The notes: generated by a model not told the origin, from the sequence alone. A stretch of 64,000 nucleotides of DNA from an uncultured Pelagibacteraceae bacterium (GCA_902602655.1 CACKRM010000002.1:41361-105360), one strand, 5' to 3'; counted from the stretch's first letter, positions 33,656 to 42,384 are shown. Made by a program: numbers and translations.

Positions 33656-34123
33656 ATGTTTAAAAAAAGAGAAAGTGTTTTTGAAGTAGAAGAAGGTAAA
33701 TTTTTATCACCTAAATTTGACGAGAAAGGTCTAATCCCCGTAATTACTACTGATCATAAAACTGGAGAGGTTTTAATGCATGGTTTTATGAATAGTGAAG
33801 CTCTAAAAAAAACTATTCTTACTAAGGAAGCATTTTACTGGAGCAGATCAAAAAAAGAATTATGGCACAAAGGAAAATTTAGTGGCTTCATACAAAAAGT
33901 AATTGAATTGAGAATAGATGACGATCAAGATTCAATTTGGATGAGTGTCGATATCGGGGAAGGTGCAAGCTGCCACGTAGGATATAAATCGTGTTTTTAT
34001 AGATCCATACCATTAAATGTAAAAGATGGTAATAAAGAAATAGAAATAAAGTTTGAAGAAAAGAAAAAAAAATTTGACCCAAAAAAAATTTATAAAGGCC
34101 AACCTAATCCTACAAAGCTATGA
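33656..34123 (+). CDS. hisI: Phosphoribosyl-AMP cyclohydrolase
   Basis: HisI opens the adenine ring of phosphoribosyl-AMP in histidine synthesis. The ORF track begins at 33614, but the ATG at 33656 gives the family-typical start (MFKKRESVFEVEEGKF, 155 aa), so I use that. Motifs are GEVLMHGFMNSEALKKTI, EAFYWSRSKKELWHKG, the metal-binding DDDQDSIWMSVD and the cysteines in ASCHVGYKSCFYR. The E. coli-like HisE domain is absent, so this is a standalone HisI. It overlaps the next small zinc-ribbon gene by 4 bases. hisN lies 0.7 kb away. Confidence 0.92.
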   Translation: MFKKRESVFEVEEGKFLSPKFDEKGLIPVITTDHKTGEVLMHGFMNSEALKKTILTKEAFYWSRSKKELWHKGKFSGFIQKVIELRIDDDQDSIWMSVDIGEGASCHVGYKSCFYRSIPLNVKDGNKEIEIKFEEKKKKFDPKKIYKGQPNPTKL

Positions 34124-34278
34124 TGGATGAAAATAAAAAAAATATGTCTTCTGATGAAATGGATGATGTTTGTGAAGAATGCAAAACAGCTTTCGAAAGC
34201 GTTCGCGCTAACTTAGTAATGCATGGTTACAAAATATGTGATAGTTGTAAACTATCAAAGACAGTTTTTCCTATTTAA
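34120..34278 (+). CDS. Small zinc-ribbon-like protein, 52 aa
   Basis: This ORF is absent from the track. ATG at 34120 overlaps the hisI stop (ATGA), and the ORF ends at TAA 34278. The peptide is acidic at first (MMDENKKNMSSDEMDD) and then has two CxxC pairs, VCEECKTAFE and KICDSCKLSKT, about 20 residues apart, a classic four-cysteine zinc ribbon. Its role is unknown; the coupling suggests coexpression with hisI. The end overlaps the convergent YIP1-family gene by 4 bases. Confidence 0.7.
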   Translation: MMDENKKNMSSDEMDDVCEECKTAFESVRANLVMHGYKICDSCKLSKTVFPI

Positions 34279-34802
34279 AAACCTTTAAATAAAATAAGTA
34301 TCATAAATAAAAAAATAAATTGTACAAACCAAGCCATAACAACAACTCCAAGAGCTTTCCACATACTTTTATAATCTAAAGCCGACTTAACTGCCACAAC
34401 CATGCAGGCTAACATCCAAAAAGCTGAACCTATAAAAGTAACTGTCATTAACTCAGGAGTAAAACCAAAAACTCTAATAATTCCAGGTGCGCTTGAAAAA
34501 CCAATCGTCCTTAGAAGTTCACCATGATTACTGTTTGTTTGAGGTTCTGCAAATAATTTTACACCGACTAAATAAATTATGTAAGCCCAGACATACCAGC
34601 TTAATAAAGAAAGTAAGGGAGCTACAAAAAAATTTGATACTCCTAAATGAGAGGCTCCTATTCCCGCAGCTAAGCTAGACAAAACAACTACAATGCCTGC
34701 TTGCACAGTAGCTTTTTTATCTTTTTCAACTTCTTCATAAAGGTCGATATCTATTTTAATTGCTCTAAATACTCTGTTAAGAAAAATTGAAATCATTTTC
34801 AT
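34275..34802 (-). CDS. YIP1-family membrane protein
   Basis: The 175-residue protein has about five membrane helices after an amphipathic N-terminus (ISIFLNRVFRAIKIDIDLYEEVEKD in part). The pattern of glycine- and serine-rich helices with SWYVWAYIIYLVG, and GFSSAPGIIRVFGF in the middle, fits the bacterial YIP1/DUF1282-like family. The function of bacterial members is unknown. It begins directly upstream of hisN's 3' end on the same strand, with no gap between the two reading frames. Confidence 0.65.
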   Translation of the reverse strand: MKMISIFLNRVFRAIKIDIDLYEEVEKDKKATVQAGIVVVLSSLAAGIGASHLGVSNFFVAPLLSLLSWYVWAYIIYLVGVKLFAEPQTNSNHGELLRTIGFSSAPGIIRVFGFTPELMTVTFIGSAFWMLACMVVAVKSALDYKSMWKALGVVVMAWFVQFIFLFMILILFKGF

Positions 34803-35582
34803 CTATTTTAAAATTTTTAAAATTTTATTATGTATATATTTATTTGAACTTGCTAAAATATTACCTCCATTTATTGGAGATTGATTTTTCCAATTCGTCA
34901 CATACCCGCCTGCTTTTTCAATAATTGGCACAAGGGCTACTATATCATAAGATTTTAAATTAGTCTCTATTACTGCATCAATTTTTCCCTCAGCCAATAA
35001 ACAGTAATTAAAAGAGTCAAATTTTTGAGATAGTAAGTTTTGACAAAAAAATTTAAAAATCTTTTTTTCTTTTGAGGATATTTTTTTTCCATAAAAATTT
35101 AAAATTAAATTAATTTTTTTGAAATCTTTTTTTTGAGAGGTTTTCAATAATTTTTTTTTGTTGTTTTTAATTAAAAAAGAATTTTTTTCATTATTAATAT
35201 AGTATCTCTTTAAAGCTGGAAAATTTGCTAAACCCATTTTAGGTTTTTTTCTATAAATAAGACCAATTAAATTAGACCATGTTGACTCTTTATTGATAAA
35301 TCTTTTAGTTCCATCAATAGGGTCTATTACCCATTCATAATCATTAGAAGTTGACTTTTTTTTAAATTCCTCTCCAGATATCGAGTCTTTTGGAAATTTG
35401 CCTTCAATTAATTTTCTAATATATTTTTCAAAGGATTTATCAAAGTTTGTAACTGGGTTAAAATAATTTTTATTACTTGATTTATTCTGGGCTTTAATTT
35501 TTAATTTTGATAATTTTGAATATTGTTTGTTTAACTCAAATGGCAACTTTTTAAGAAAGTTAAATATTTTTTTATTATTCAT
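34803..35582 (-). CDS. hisN: Histidinol-phosphatase / inositol-monophosphatase family
   Basis: The ORF track start at 35792 gives an extra N-terminus unlike the family and overlaps the divergent HPP gene. The ATG at 35582 (MNNKKIFNFLKKLPFELNKQ) is the plausible start, giving 259 residues. The IMPase motifs are FPKDSISGEEFKKK, YEWVIDPIDGTKRFINKES and a C-terminal SYDIVALVPIIEKAGGYVTNW. The DPIDGT metal site is intact. Closeness to hisI supports the HisN role (histidinol phosphate to histidinol), though inositol monophosphatase cannot be excluded by eye. Confidence 0.8.
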   Translation of the reverse strand: MNNKKIFNFLKKLPFELNKQYSKLSKLKIKAQNKSSNKNYFNPVTNFDKSFEKYIRKLIEGKFPKDSISGEEFKKKSTSNDYEWVIDPIDGTKRFINKESTWSNLIGLIYRKKPKMGLANFPALKRYYINNEKNSFLIKNNKKKLLKTSQKKDFKKINLILNFYGKKISSKEKKIFKFFCQNLLSQKFDSFNYCLLAEGKIDAVIETNLKSYDIVALVPIIEKAGGYVTNWKNQSPINGGNILASSNKYIHNKILKILK

Positions 35583-35616
35583 AATTGTATATAACTTAAT
35601 TAGAGGTAAAATATAT

Positions 35617-36105
35617 ATGAAAAAACTTAAAGGTTTAACCGCAATTGTTTCAGGCATCGCTGCTGCAGTGGTTATAAGTATTTTAGCCTTATTAAATGAG
35701 ATGTCTGGAATTGGAATTTGGATAATATTTTCATTTGGGGCAACTGTTTTGATAATATTTGTTGCACACGACGCTGATGCTGCACAACCCAAGAATATTT
35801 TTTTTGGACATCTGATATCTATAGTCGTTGGAATAGCTTTTAATGAATTGTTTGGTTTTTCATTTTTTTCTCTAGGTTTAGCAGTTGGTTGTGCTGTGAC
35901 TTTAATGGTCTACTTTAAAGTAGTTCACCCTCCCGCTGCATCAAATCCCTTAGTTGCAATATTTTCTGATGTTTCTTTTGATTATATACTTTTTCCAGTA
36001 ATAATGGGAAGTATTGTTATTATTGTTCTATCTATAATAATTAATAGATTTATTTTAAAGAAAAATTATCCAAAAAAAATTTTATTTTCTAAAAATTTTT
36101 TTTAA
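35617..36105 (+). CDS. HPP-family membrane protein
   Basis: The listed ORF starts at 35527, but the ATG at 35617 is preceded by AGAGGT at a good distance and gives MKKLKGLTAIVSGIAAAVV, so I use that (162 aa). The protein has four to five helices and the defining HPP motif in FKVVHPPAASNPLVAI near residue 110. HPP-family proteins in cyanobacteria and plastids have been linked to nitrite transport. The promoter shares a 34-base gap with divergent hisN. Its last 24 bases overlap the convergent methyltransferase gene. Confidence 0.85.
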   Translation: MKKLKGLTAIVSGIAAAVVISILALLNEMSGIGIWIIFSFGATVLIIFVAHDADAAQPKNIFFGHLISIVVGIAFNELFGFSFFSLGLAVGCAVTLMVYFKVVHPPAASNPLVAIFSDVSFDYILFPVIMGSIVIIVLSIIINRFILKKNYPKKILFSKNFF

Positions 36106-36738
36106 TTTTGAAAGATAAATTCTTATTTTTTTTCCAATAAATTTTCTAACAAGAGAATTAAAGGTAATTTTTTTTTCTATTGTATAAGGTTTTCTTTCTT
36201 CTAATGGAATGTTGTCATGCCAATAAAGTTGGAGCGTCAAGCTGTCATCAAATATCGACATAAGTTTAAAAACAGAACCAACACTTATAAATTTTTCTAG
36301 AGCATCGATTTTTTTCGCGAAAACTAACTTATTGTTATCATCATCAAATTCAAACCACCATTTGTGTCCTGTAATCTCTTCATCGCATCCAAAAACCATA
36401 TTGTCGTTTAATTTTGTTGGAAGCTCGATATAACCAGCTTTGCCAATTCTTTCTATTTCTTTTTTAAGATTAAAAGGTTCAGGCACATGCTCTAAAACGT
36501 GACTTAATATTACATAATCGAACTCTTTATCTTTAAATGGTAGTTTTTCATTGGGTTTAAAAAATGTGTAAATTAAGTTTAGACTCTTAAAATGGTCCCT
36601 GTGATCTTCAATGTCTGCAAAATGATTAGCTTCTTTCCAGTAGTTCATTGGCGAACAACCTAAATCCAAAATTTTAAGATGTTGATTTTTTTTTAGCCAT
36701 AATTTTTGATTAGTTCTGTTGGTTCTTCTTATTGGCAT
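36082..36738 (-). CDS. Class I SAM-dependent methyltransferase (Methyltransf_11-like)
   Basis: The 218-residue protein has LKILDLGCSPMNYWKEA near residue 21, which is the SAM-binding strand, and FDYVILSHVLEHVPEPFNLKKEIERI, the common HVLEHV motif of small-molecule or glycan methyltransferases. The middle holds KAGYIELPTKLNDNMVFGC. The C-terminus is basic (GKKIRIYLSKLKKIFRK). It is 10 bases downstream of the FAD oxidoreductase gene. Substrate unknown; a sugar or lipid-linked acceptor is typical. Confidence 0.75.
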   Translation of the reverse strand: MPIRRTNRTNQKLWLKKNQHLKILDLGCSPMNYWKEANHFADIEDHRDHFKSLNLIYTFFKPNEKLPFKDKEFDYVILSHVLEHVPEPFNLKKEIERIGKAGYIELPTKLNDNMVFGCDEEITGHKWWFEFDDDNNKLVFAKKIDALEKFISVGSVFKLMSIFDDSLTLQLYWHDNIPLEERKPYTIEKKITFNSLVRKFIGKKIRIYLSKLKKIFRK

Positions 36739-36748
36739 TTTTTAAAAA

Positions 36749-37852
36749 TTAAAGAACATACGGTTCGGGTCTTTTTTTATTTTCTAAAACTCTCTCTACT
36801 GCGAAATCGCTTAGATCAATTGATTGGTAAGAGCCAGTCGAAATTAATTCTGTTAGAGCTCTTCCAATTCCAGGCGCCTGCATCAAACCTCTTCCAGTAA
36901 AACCTGAAGCAAGATAAAGATTTTTATATTTTGGGTGTTTGCCCACTACTGCATTGTTGTCCAACTTGTTACAATCATAATATCCTGCCCAACCTCCAGT
37001 TAGTTTTAACTTTTCAAATATTGGAACTCTTTTTGCTAAAGCTGGCCAAACTAATTCTTCAAAATCATTCCACTCTGGCTCTAAGTTGTTAGCATCAAAT
37101 TTTGAAATTGGTGAGCCTGCAAGATATTCTTTTCCCTCTGGTCTCCAGTATACTCCTGTTGTAAAGTCTGAGGTTAGAGGCATTTCAGGGATATGAGTTG
37201 GACAGCTAACTCTGAAAACAGTGTGCTTTTGTGGAAAAACTGGAATATCTTTAAGCAATTGGTTTGTAAAATATCCTGCTGCAGAAACTATAACTTTTGC
37301 ATTAATTTCTGTTATTGATTTTATTTCACCCTTAATGAATTCAGCACCTAGCTCTTCAGCTTTATTTTTAAGAGCGCCGTGAAACATGTAAGGATCAATC
37401 CACCCTTCCATTTTATCATCAGTATAAGTAAAAGTTACAATACCTTTGTCGTTTATATAAGGAAATAATTTTGTTAATTCGCTTCCTTTTACATTTTTTG
37501 TTCCTGCGTCACAGGATTTGTGATTTTTTAAAGCTTCATATTGTTCGTCTGCATGCTCTGAACCAAATAGAAACAAGTAACCATTTGGGACTACACTAGC
37601 AGTTGGATTAGGGTTTTTTTTTGTTTTTAAAAGATTAGGAATTTCAAAAATAAATTCTCTTGCAAACTTTCCTAACAAAATATTTTCTTTTTGAAAAAAC
37701 TGTCTTCTAAAACCTCCTAATGATAAAGGAAAAGAAGCAGTTTTATAAGTCGGATCCTTTTCTATGACTTTAACTTTTCTCCCCTCTTTTGACAAAAAAT
37801 ATGCTGTTGCTGTTCCTATAATTCCGCCACCGATTATAACTACATCGTCCAT
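36749..37852 (-). CDS. FAD-dependent oxidoreductase of the DAO (sarcosine/D-amino acid oxidase-like) family
   Basis: The protein of 367 residues opens DDVVIIGGGIIGTATAYFLSKEG, an FAD-binding GxGxxG motif, followed by VIEKDPTYKTASFPLSLGG. The C-terminal half has DNNAVVGKHPKYKNLYLASGFTGRGLMQAPGIGRAL (in part), typical of DAO-fold amine oxidases. Members oxidise sarcosine, dimethylglycine, D-amino acids or imino acids. No folate-binding GcvT-like domain is attached, so it is not a long sarcosine or dimethylglycine dehydrogenase. Substrate is unclear; methylated glycine compounds would be consistent with the gcv genes in the window. Confidence 0.8.
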   Translation of the reverse strand: MDDVVIIGGGIIGTATAYFLSKEGRKVKVIEKDPTYKTASFPLSLGGFRRQFFQKENILLGKFAREFIFEIPNLLKTKKNPNPTASVVPNGYLFLFGSEHADEQYEALKNHKSCDAGTKNVKGSELTKLFPYINDKGIVTFTYTDDKMEGWIDPYMFHGALKNKAEELGAEFIKGEIKSITEINAKVIVSAAGYFTNQLLKDIPVFPQKHTVFRVSCPTHIPEMPLTSDFTTGVYWRPEGKEYLAGSPISKFDANNLEPEWNDFEELVWPALAKRVPIFEKLKLTGGWAGYYDCNKLDNNAVVGKHPKYKNLYLASGFTGRGLMQAPGIGRALTELISTGSYQSIDLSDFAVERVLENKKRPEPYVL

Positions 37853-37880
37853 AAATAAATTTAATTTTAAATTACTATAT

Positions 37881-38351
37881 TTAATTAAGATTATAGATAG
37901 AAAAGTTCAAAATAAAAGCAAAACCCAACCATGCTAAATAAGGAACCATTAATAATGCACTTATCTTATTTATTGGGTAGTAAAGTTTTATCAGCCATAT
38001 TACAAATAAAATTATTATTCCTATTATTACTAAAGATGCAAGTATTTGGTGCATTGCAAAAAAGGCTATACTCCAGCTTGCGTTCACCAAAAGATGTATA
38101 TAAAAAATATTTAAAATTTTTTCAGTATTTTGAGGGCTTAACCAAACCAACCAGGCTGCAACACCCATCATTAGGTAAAGAGATATCCATACTGGTGCGA
38201 ATATCCAATCTGGAGGATTGAAGGAAGGTTTTATAATTCCAGAGTACCATGGTTCTTTAAAATAATTTGTTACATAGCCGCCCCACCAGGCCATAAAAAA
38301 GCCAAGAAAAAGAAAAAGTAATAAATAAATAAATTTATTTTTTTTTGTCAT
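37881..38351 (-). CDS. tspO: TspO/MBR-family tryptophan-rich sensory protein
   Basis: The 156-residue protein has five membrane helices and the family signatures: FMAWWGGYVTNYFKEPWYSGI near residues 18-38 (in part), KPSFNPPDWIFAPVWISLYLMMGVAAWLVW (in part) and LVNASWSIAFFAMHQ. TspO proteins bind porphyrins and cholesterol-like ligands and act in stress or tetrapyrrole regulation; in alphaproteobacteria TspO modulates pigment genes. It is 28 bases from the FAD oxidoreductase on the same strand and follows an SDR. Confidence 0.92.
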   Translation of the reverse strand: MTKKNKFIYLLLFLFLGFFMAWWGGYVTNYFKEPWYSGIIKPSFNPPDWIFAPVWISLYLMMGVAAWLVWLSPQNTEKILNIFYIHLLVNASWSIAFFAMHQILASLVIIGIIILFVIWLIKLYYPINKISALLMVPYLAWLGFAFILNFSIYNLN

Positions 38352-38365
38352 ATTGTAAATGCCAC

Positions 38366-39082
38366 TTAAGCCAATCTCGATCTTCCTCCGTCAACTCCAA
38401 TAATTTGTCCTGTTATCCAAGAGCTTTCTTGGGTAAGTAAAAATCTTGCTACAGATGCTGCATCTTTTCCTTCTCCAATTCTTTTCAATGGATGAGCTTT
38501 CGCTATTGCTTCAGCCATTAATTTATTTTTAAGTATAGGTTGAGAAATTTTTGAGTTAGTCAAGCTAGGAGCTACACAATTAACTTTTATATTTGGCGCA
38601 AACTCAGCTGCTAAAGAAACTGTCAAACCTTCTACTGCAGCTTTAGCGGAGGAAATAATACTATGATTGGTAAATCCCTTTTGAGCTGCAACAGTTGAAA
38701 AAAGAACTATAGAACCTTCGTTTTTTTTTAAGCTTTCTTGAAAAACTCTTATTATGTTTGTAATAGAAACTAGATTTAATGAAAAACATGACACGAAGTC
38801 TTTAGGTTTTGTTAGTCGGAAAGGTTTGAGTTCAATAGAACCAACACAATATGCGATACCTTGGATTTCTAAAGTAGAAAGTTCATTTTTTAGTTTTTCC
38901 TCAAAACCATCTTCTAAAACATCACAAATTGAATATTCAAAATCAAGCTCTTTCGATAAACTTTCTAATTCGGCTCTATTTCTTCCAATAAGGTGGCAAT
39001 CCTTTTTATTTTTAGATAATTGCTTTGCTAAACTAGACCCTATAGCGCCAGTTGCTCCAAAAATTAAATATTTTTTTGACAT
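38366..39082 (-). CDS. Short-chain dehydrogenase/reductase, 238 aa
   Basis: An SDR with FGATGAIGSSLAKQL (NAD(P)-binding), a serine in VLFSTVAAQKGFTNHS and SSAKAAVEG in place of the usual YxxxK: the tyrosine position appears to be SIISSAKAA, so the expected catalytic tyrosine is replaced by serine. The C-terminus ITGQIIGVDGGRSRLA is normal. This substitution may change chemistry or make it a noncatalytic binder. It lies upstream of tspO and divergent from another SDR at 39175. Substrate unknown. Confidence 0.8.
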   Translation of the reverse strand: MSKKYLIFGATGAIGSSLAKQLSKNKKDCHLIGRNRAELESLSKELDFEYSICDVLEDGFEEKLKNELSTLEIQGIAYCVGSIELKPFRLTKPKDFVSCFSLNLVSITNIIRVFQESLKKNEGSIVLFSTVAAQKGFTNHSIISSAKAAVEGLTVSLAAEFAPNIKVNCVAPSLTNSKISQPILKNKLMAEAIAKAHPLKRIGEGKDAASVARFLLTQESSWITGQIIGVDGGRSRLA

Positions 39083-39174
39083 TTCTTAAAATACAAGAAT
39101 TAAGTTTTAATATACAATACAATCTTGACGCAGTTTTTATTAGTTTTTTTCTAATAATTCGCTAGATTATCTAT

Positions 39175-39918
39175 ATGGAAAAAAAAATATGGATTACTGG
39201 AGCCAGTAGTGGAATTGGCAGAGCAGTAGCAGAAAAGTTTGCGAAAGAAGGTTGGAAAGTTGCAATATCAGCTAGAAGAAAAGAAATACTAGATGAGATG
39301 GCAAAAAACCCAAATATTTTTTCATTTCCTTTAGATGTTACTAAAGAAGATCAAGTGAATGAAGTATTTTCAAAAATTATGGAAAATTTTAAATATTTAG
39401 ATATCTGCTTTTTTTGTAGCGGTACTTATAATCCAAAATATGAACAAAAAATAGATGCCAAAAAAATCAAAAGTACTATGGATACTAATTTTCTAGGAAC
39501 TGTCCATTGCGTGAAAAGTGTTGAAAGTTTTTTCAAAAATAAAAAGTCAGGTCAAATTTCAATAGTGTCTTCTGTGGCAGGTTATAGAGGTTTACCAAAC
39601 TCAAGTGGATACGGACCATCTAAAGCTGCACTAACAAATTTTGCTGAAAGTATCTATTTTGATTTCAAAAAATATAATGTAAAAATTTCAGTTATTTCTC
39701 CTGGTTTTATTAAAACACCTTTAACAGATAAAAATGAATTTAAAATGCCTTTTTTAAAATCTACAGAGTTTGCTGCTGAAAAAATATATGAAGGTTTAAC
39801 AAATTCAAAATCTTTTGAAATTGATTTCCCAAAACAATTAACTTTAATTCTTAAATTTTTAAGAATATTGCCCTATAAGTTATATTTATTCCTAGTTGGA
39901 AAATTAGTGAAACGTTAA
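39175..39918 (+). CDS. Short-chain dehydrogenase next to lipid-modification cluster
   Basis: The 247-residue SDR has WITGASSGIGRAVAEKF, a serine in ISIVSSVAGYRG and SGYGPSKAALTNFAES with the active YxxxK. It keeps the 'Tyr-Gly-Pro-Ser-Lys' form typical of the SDRs that accompany DUF1365/Cfa clusters. Its gene converges with the DUF3833 lipoprotein gene, overlapping by 4 bases. Its promoter shares the 92-base gap with the SDR at 38366. Association with lipid modification is by position. Confidence 0.82.
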   Translation: MEKKIWITGASSGIGRAVAEKFAKEGWKVAISARRKEILDEMAKNPNIFSFPLDVTKEDQVNEVFSKIMENFKYLDICFFCSGTYNPKYEQKIDAKKIKSTMDTNFLGTVHCVKSVESFFKNKKSGQISIVSSVAGYRGLPNSSGYGPSKAALTNFAESIYFDFKKYNVKISVISPGFIKTPLTDKNEFKMPFLKSTEFAAEKIYEGLTNSKSFEIDFPKQLTLILKFLRILPYKLYLFLVGKLVKR

Positions 39919-40442
39919 TTTTTTACAAACATAACTGTTAATTCAGCAACTTTAATACCAAATTTTGTCATTGTTGCTCGATTAATGGCAACTCGTTCAT
40001 CTTGTAAAAAAATCCAATCATCAAACTTTATCTTAATATTCTTTCCTTTTACGGGAACAAGTAGAACATATTCGAATTTAAAGGCCGGACCGTATGAGAA
40101 GCCTTTGGCTTTGCCTACTACATCCGAAGCTGTCCCTTCATAATTATTTTCATCTAATTTTTTTATTATCCATTTTCTTGTTTGTTCTTCGCCATCATTC
40201 CAGTAAAATTTTTCATTTAAAGTTAGAATTGATCCGTCCCAATTTCCGTTAAGATCTGCTTTAAATTGCCTTGTTACTTTTCCAGATCTATTTTGTAAAA
40301 CACCCCACGCCTTAACATTTCCAGACAAATATTCTTCGATTATCAGTCTTGGTTTTTGGTTTTTAAAATCTGTTGGTTTCATATTACTTGTACAACCTGT
40401 TAAAAAAATTACAAAAAATATTATAAATTTGTTTCTCATCAT
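39915..40442 (-). CDS. DUF3833-family lipoprotein
   Basis: The N-terminus MRNKFIIFFVIFLTGCTSN is a lipoprotein signal peptide with the lipobox cysteine. The mature part has the DUF3833 pattern: YLSGNVKAWGVLQNRSGKVTRQF (in part), GSILTLNEKFYWNDGEEQTRKW (in part) and DDWIFLQDERVAINRATMTKFG (in part), a lipocalin-like beta barrel. It is 2 bases from the Cfa-type gene and cotranscribed with it. DUF3833 proteins recur with Cfa and DUF1365 genes in alphaproteobacteria and may bind or move a modified lipid in the envelope. Confidence 0.85.
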   Translation of the reverse strand: MMRNKFIIFFVIFLTGCTSNMKPTDFKNQKPRLIIEEYLSGNVKAWGVLQNRSGKVTRQFKADLNGNWDGSILTLNEKFYWNDGEEQTRKWIIKKLDENNYEGTASDVVGKAKGFSYGPAFKFEYVLLVPVKGKNIKIKFDDWIFLQDERVAINRATMTKFGIKVAELTVMFVKN

Positions 40443-40444
40443 AA

Positions 40445-41626
40445 CTATTTATTAGACAGGGACAATTGAATCAAGTCTATATTTCTTGATTTAAATCCAG
40501 CTTCACAATAGGAAAAATAAAACTCCCACATTTTTTTAAAAGACTCTTCAAAACCTAAAGGAGTAATACTTCCCCAAGCTTTAAAAAAATTTTTTCTCCA
40601 TGTAGACAATGTTTGAGCATAGTGATCAGGGTAAGAATTAATTGTTTCTATGTTAAGTTTATTTTTTTTAATCAATTTTTTCATAAAATTTAGCGATGGT
40701 AAGAAACCACCAGGAAAAATGAATTTTTGAATAAAATCTTCATTACTTCTATAGCGATCAAACAAATCATCTTTAATTATAATTCCTTGTATGGCTGCAG
40801 TTCCACTGGGCTTTAAGGAATTTTTTATCTTTTTAAAAAACTCATCTAAATATTTTTCGCCTACTGCTTCGATCATTTCAATTGAAATAATATTATCATA
40901 TTGCTTTTTTAAATCTCTGTAATCTAGGAACATTACATTTACTTTATTATTCAAACCATTATCGAATATTTTTTTTTTTGTAAAATCAAATTGCTTTTTT
41001 GAAATTGTAATACAATCTATAAACACATCGTGTTTTTTTGCTAAGTACTCAGAAAATCCACCCCAACCACAACCTATCTCTAAAACTTTATTTCCCTCTT
41101 TTAATTCTAAAAGATTTATTAATTTTTTATATTTATTTTTTTGAGCTTCCTCAAGATTTTCATTTTCGTTAGAATAAATTGCACTAGAGTATGTTAATGT
41201 TTTATCCAACCATTTTGAAAAAAACTCGTTACCTAAATCATAATGTTTCGAAATATGCTCTAAGCTTTTTGATTTTGTATTTGAAGCAAATATTCTATTG
41301 AATATATTTTTAATTATTTGTAATTTTACACTGCCTGAGAATGAATAAATAAGTTTTATGTTTCTTGCAGTAAGTTCAATTAAATTTGTTAAATTTGATG
41401 AGTAAAAGTCTTTCTTTATATAAGATTCTCCTAAAGCTGAACTTCCTCCTACAATAATATTGAAAAAAAAGTTTTTATTATTAATTTGAATATCAGCAGT
41501 GAGTGAACTTTCTAAATCTCCAAAATGAAATACTTTACCATCGTAGTTTACTAACCTTAAATTTCCTTTTTTTAAATTCTTTAATTTATTAAGAACAAAT
41601 TTTTCTGATATATTTAACAAGCTCAT
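40445..41626 (-). CDS. cfa: Cyclopropane-fatty-acyl-phospholipid synthase family methyltransferase
   Basis: The 393-residue protein has a Cfa N-terminal domain, HYDLGNEFFSKWLDKTLTYSSAIY around residues 130-155 (in part), the SAM-binding VLEIGCGWGGFSEYLAKK, and ISIEMIEAVGEKYLDEFFKKI. These are the family's key motifs. It transfers a methylene or methyl group from SAM to unsaturated fatty-acyl chains in the membrane. It overlaps DUF1365 by one base. In Rhodobacter a similar gene in a singlet-oxygen regulon takes part in methylated/furan fatty acid formation, so a product other than a cyclopropane is possible. Confidence 0.87.
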   Translation of the reverse strand: MSLLNISEKFVLNKLKNLKKGNLRLVNYDGKVFHFGDLESSLTADIQINNKNFFFNIIVGGSSALGESYIKKDFYSSNLTNLIELTARNIKLIYSFSGSVKLQIIKNIFNRIFASNTKSKSLEHISKHYDLGNEFFSKWLDKTLTYSSAIYSNENENLEEAQKNKYKKLINLLELKEGNKVLEIGCGWGGFSEYLAKKHDVFIDCITISKKQFDFTKKKIFDNGLNNKVNVMFLDYRDLKKQYDNIISIEMIEAVGEKYLDEFFKKIKNSLKPSGTAAIQGIIIKDDLFDRYRSNEDFIQKFIFPGGFLPSLNFMKKLIKKNKLNIETINSYPDHYAQTLSTWRKNFFKAWGSITPLGFEESFKKMWEFYFSYCEAGFKSRNIDLIQLSLSNK

Positions 41627-42384
41627 TAGTTTTCCTCAAAACTTAAGTTAATTTTAATTTTTTTTTCTCTTTTTCTATATCTTGCTCCTTTTTTCCATAA
41701 AAGTAATGCTTCAAAATGTATCGCAGTTATAATTTTAATAGTCATTAATGGATATTTGAAGAAATTTAATAAAAGTTGTTTAAACGTGAATTCTTTTTTT
41801 TTACCTGTCTGGACAGCGGTTAAAATAGTCCCTTCTAGGTCAGTTTGTTTTATAGAAATAGATAGTGTTTCATTTGGGTTTAAAATTTTAAAATTATAAA
41901 ATGTTTCCATATCCATAAATGGGGATACATAAAATTTTTTTCTACATTTTTGATTTAATTTTTGAGATTCATTTACTTTAAAAATATAAGTATGTTGTTC
42001 ATTAAATGTGTTTTTAACTTCATAAAATACAGCTTTTAGTAAATTATTCTCATAACAATAAAAAACACTTAATGGGTTGAAAACATAGCCAAAAACCCTT
42101 GGGTAGCAAAGTAACTTTACTTTATTAATATTTGTATGAATATTAAATTTTCTTAAATTTTCAAAGACCCAAACTTTAAGTGATTTTCCATCACGGTTTC
42201 CATGATCGTTATTATAAAAACTAAAAATATTAAATTTATTATAAGAAAAAATTAAATTTTTTTTATCAAGTTGTTCAAGTTCATCTAAGTCGATTAAAAG
42301 AGAAAATGTATTATATTTAAGAAAATGTCTTACAGGTTTAAATCTTGTGTGGATGACTACACCGTTATAAATACATGAATTCAT
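41626..42384 (-). CDS. DUF1365-family protein of the Cfa cluster
   Basis: The 252-residue protein matches DUF1365: YNGVVIHTRFKPVRHFLKYNTFSLLIDLDEL at the start (in part), LLCYPRVFGYVFNPLSVFYCYE, NTFNEQHTYIF and a KKFYVSPFMDMETFYNFK motif. No catalytic mechanism is known. It sits between the FAD amine oxidase-like and Cfa genes with overlapping starts and stops (4 and 1 bases), the standard order of this cluster. A role in modifying or delivering fatty-acyl chains is inferred from context. Confidence 0.87.
   Translation of the reverse strand: MNSCIYNGVVIHTRFKPVRHFLKYNTFSLLIDLDELEQLDKKNLIFSYNKFNIFSFYNNDHGNRDGKSLKVWVFENLRKFNIHTNINKVKLLCYPRVFGYVFNPLSVFYCYENNLLKAVFYEVKNTFNEQHTYIFKVNESQKLNQKCRKKFYVSPFMDMETFYNFKILNPNETLSISIKQTDLEGTILTAVQTGKKKEFTFKQLLLNFFKYPLMTIKIITAIHFEALLLWKKGARYRKREKKIKINLSFEEN

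Noticed and set aside
34803-35792. HisN ORF start at 35792
   Set aside because: The extra 70 residues do not fit the family and overlap the divergent HPP gene; ATG at 35582 fits.
37931-38221. 96-aa plus-strand ORF inside tspO
   Set aside because: Antisense shadow of a well-supported TspO gene.
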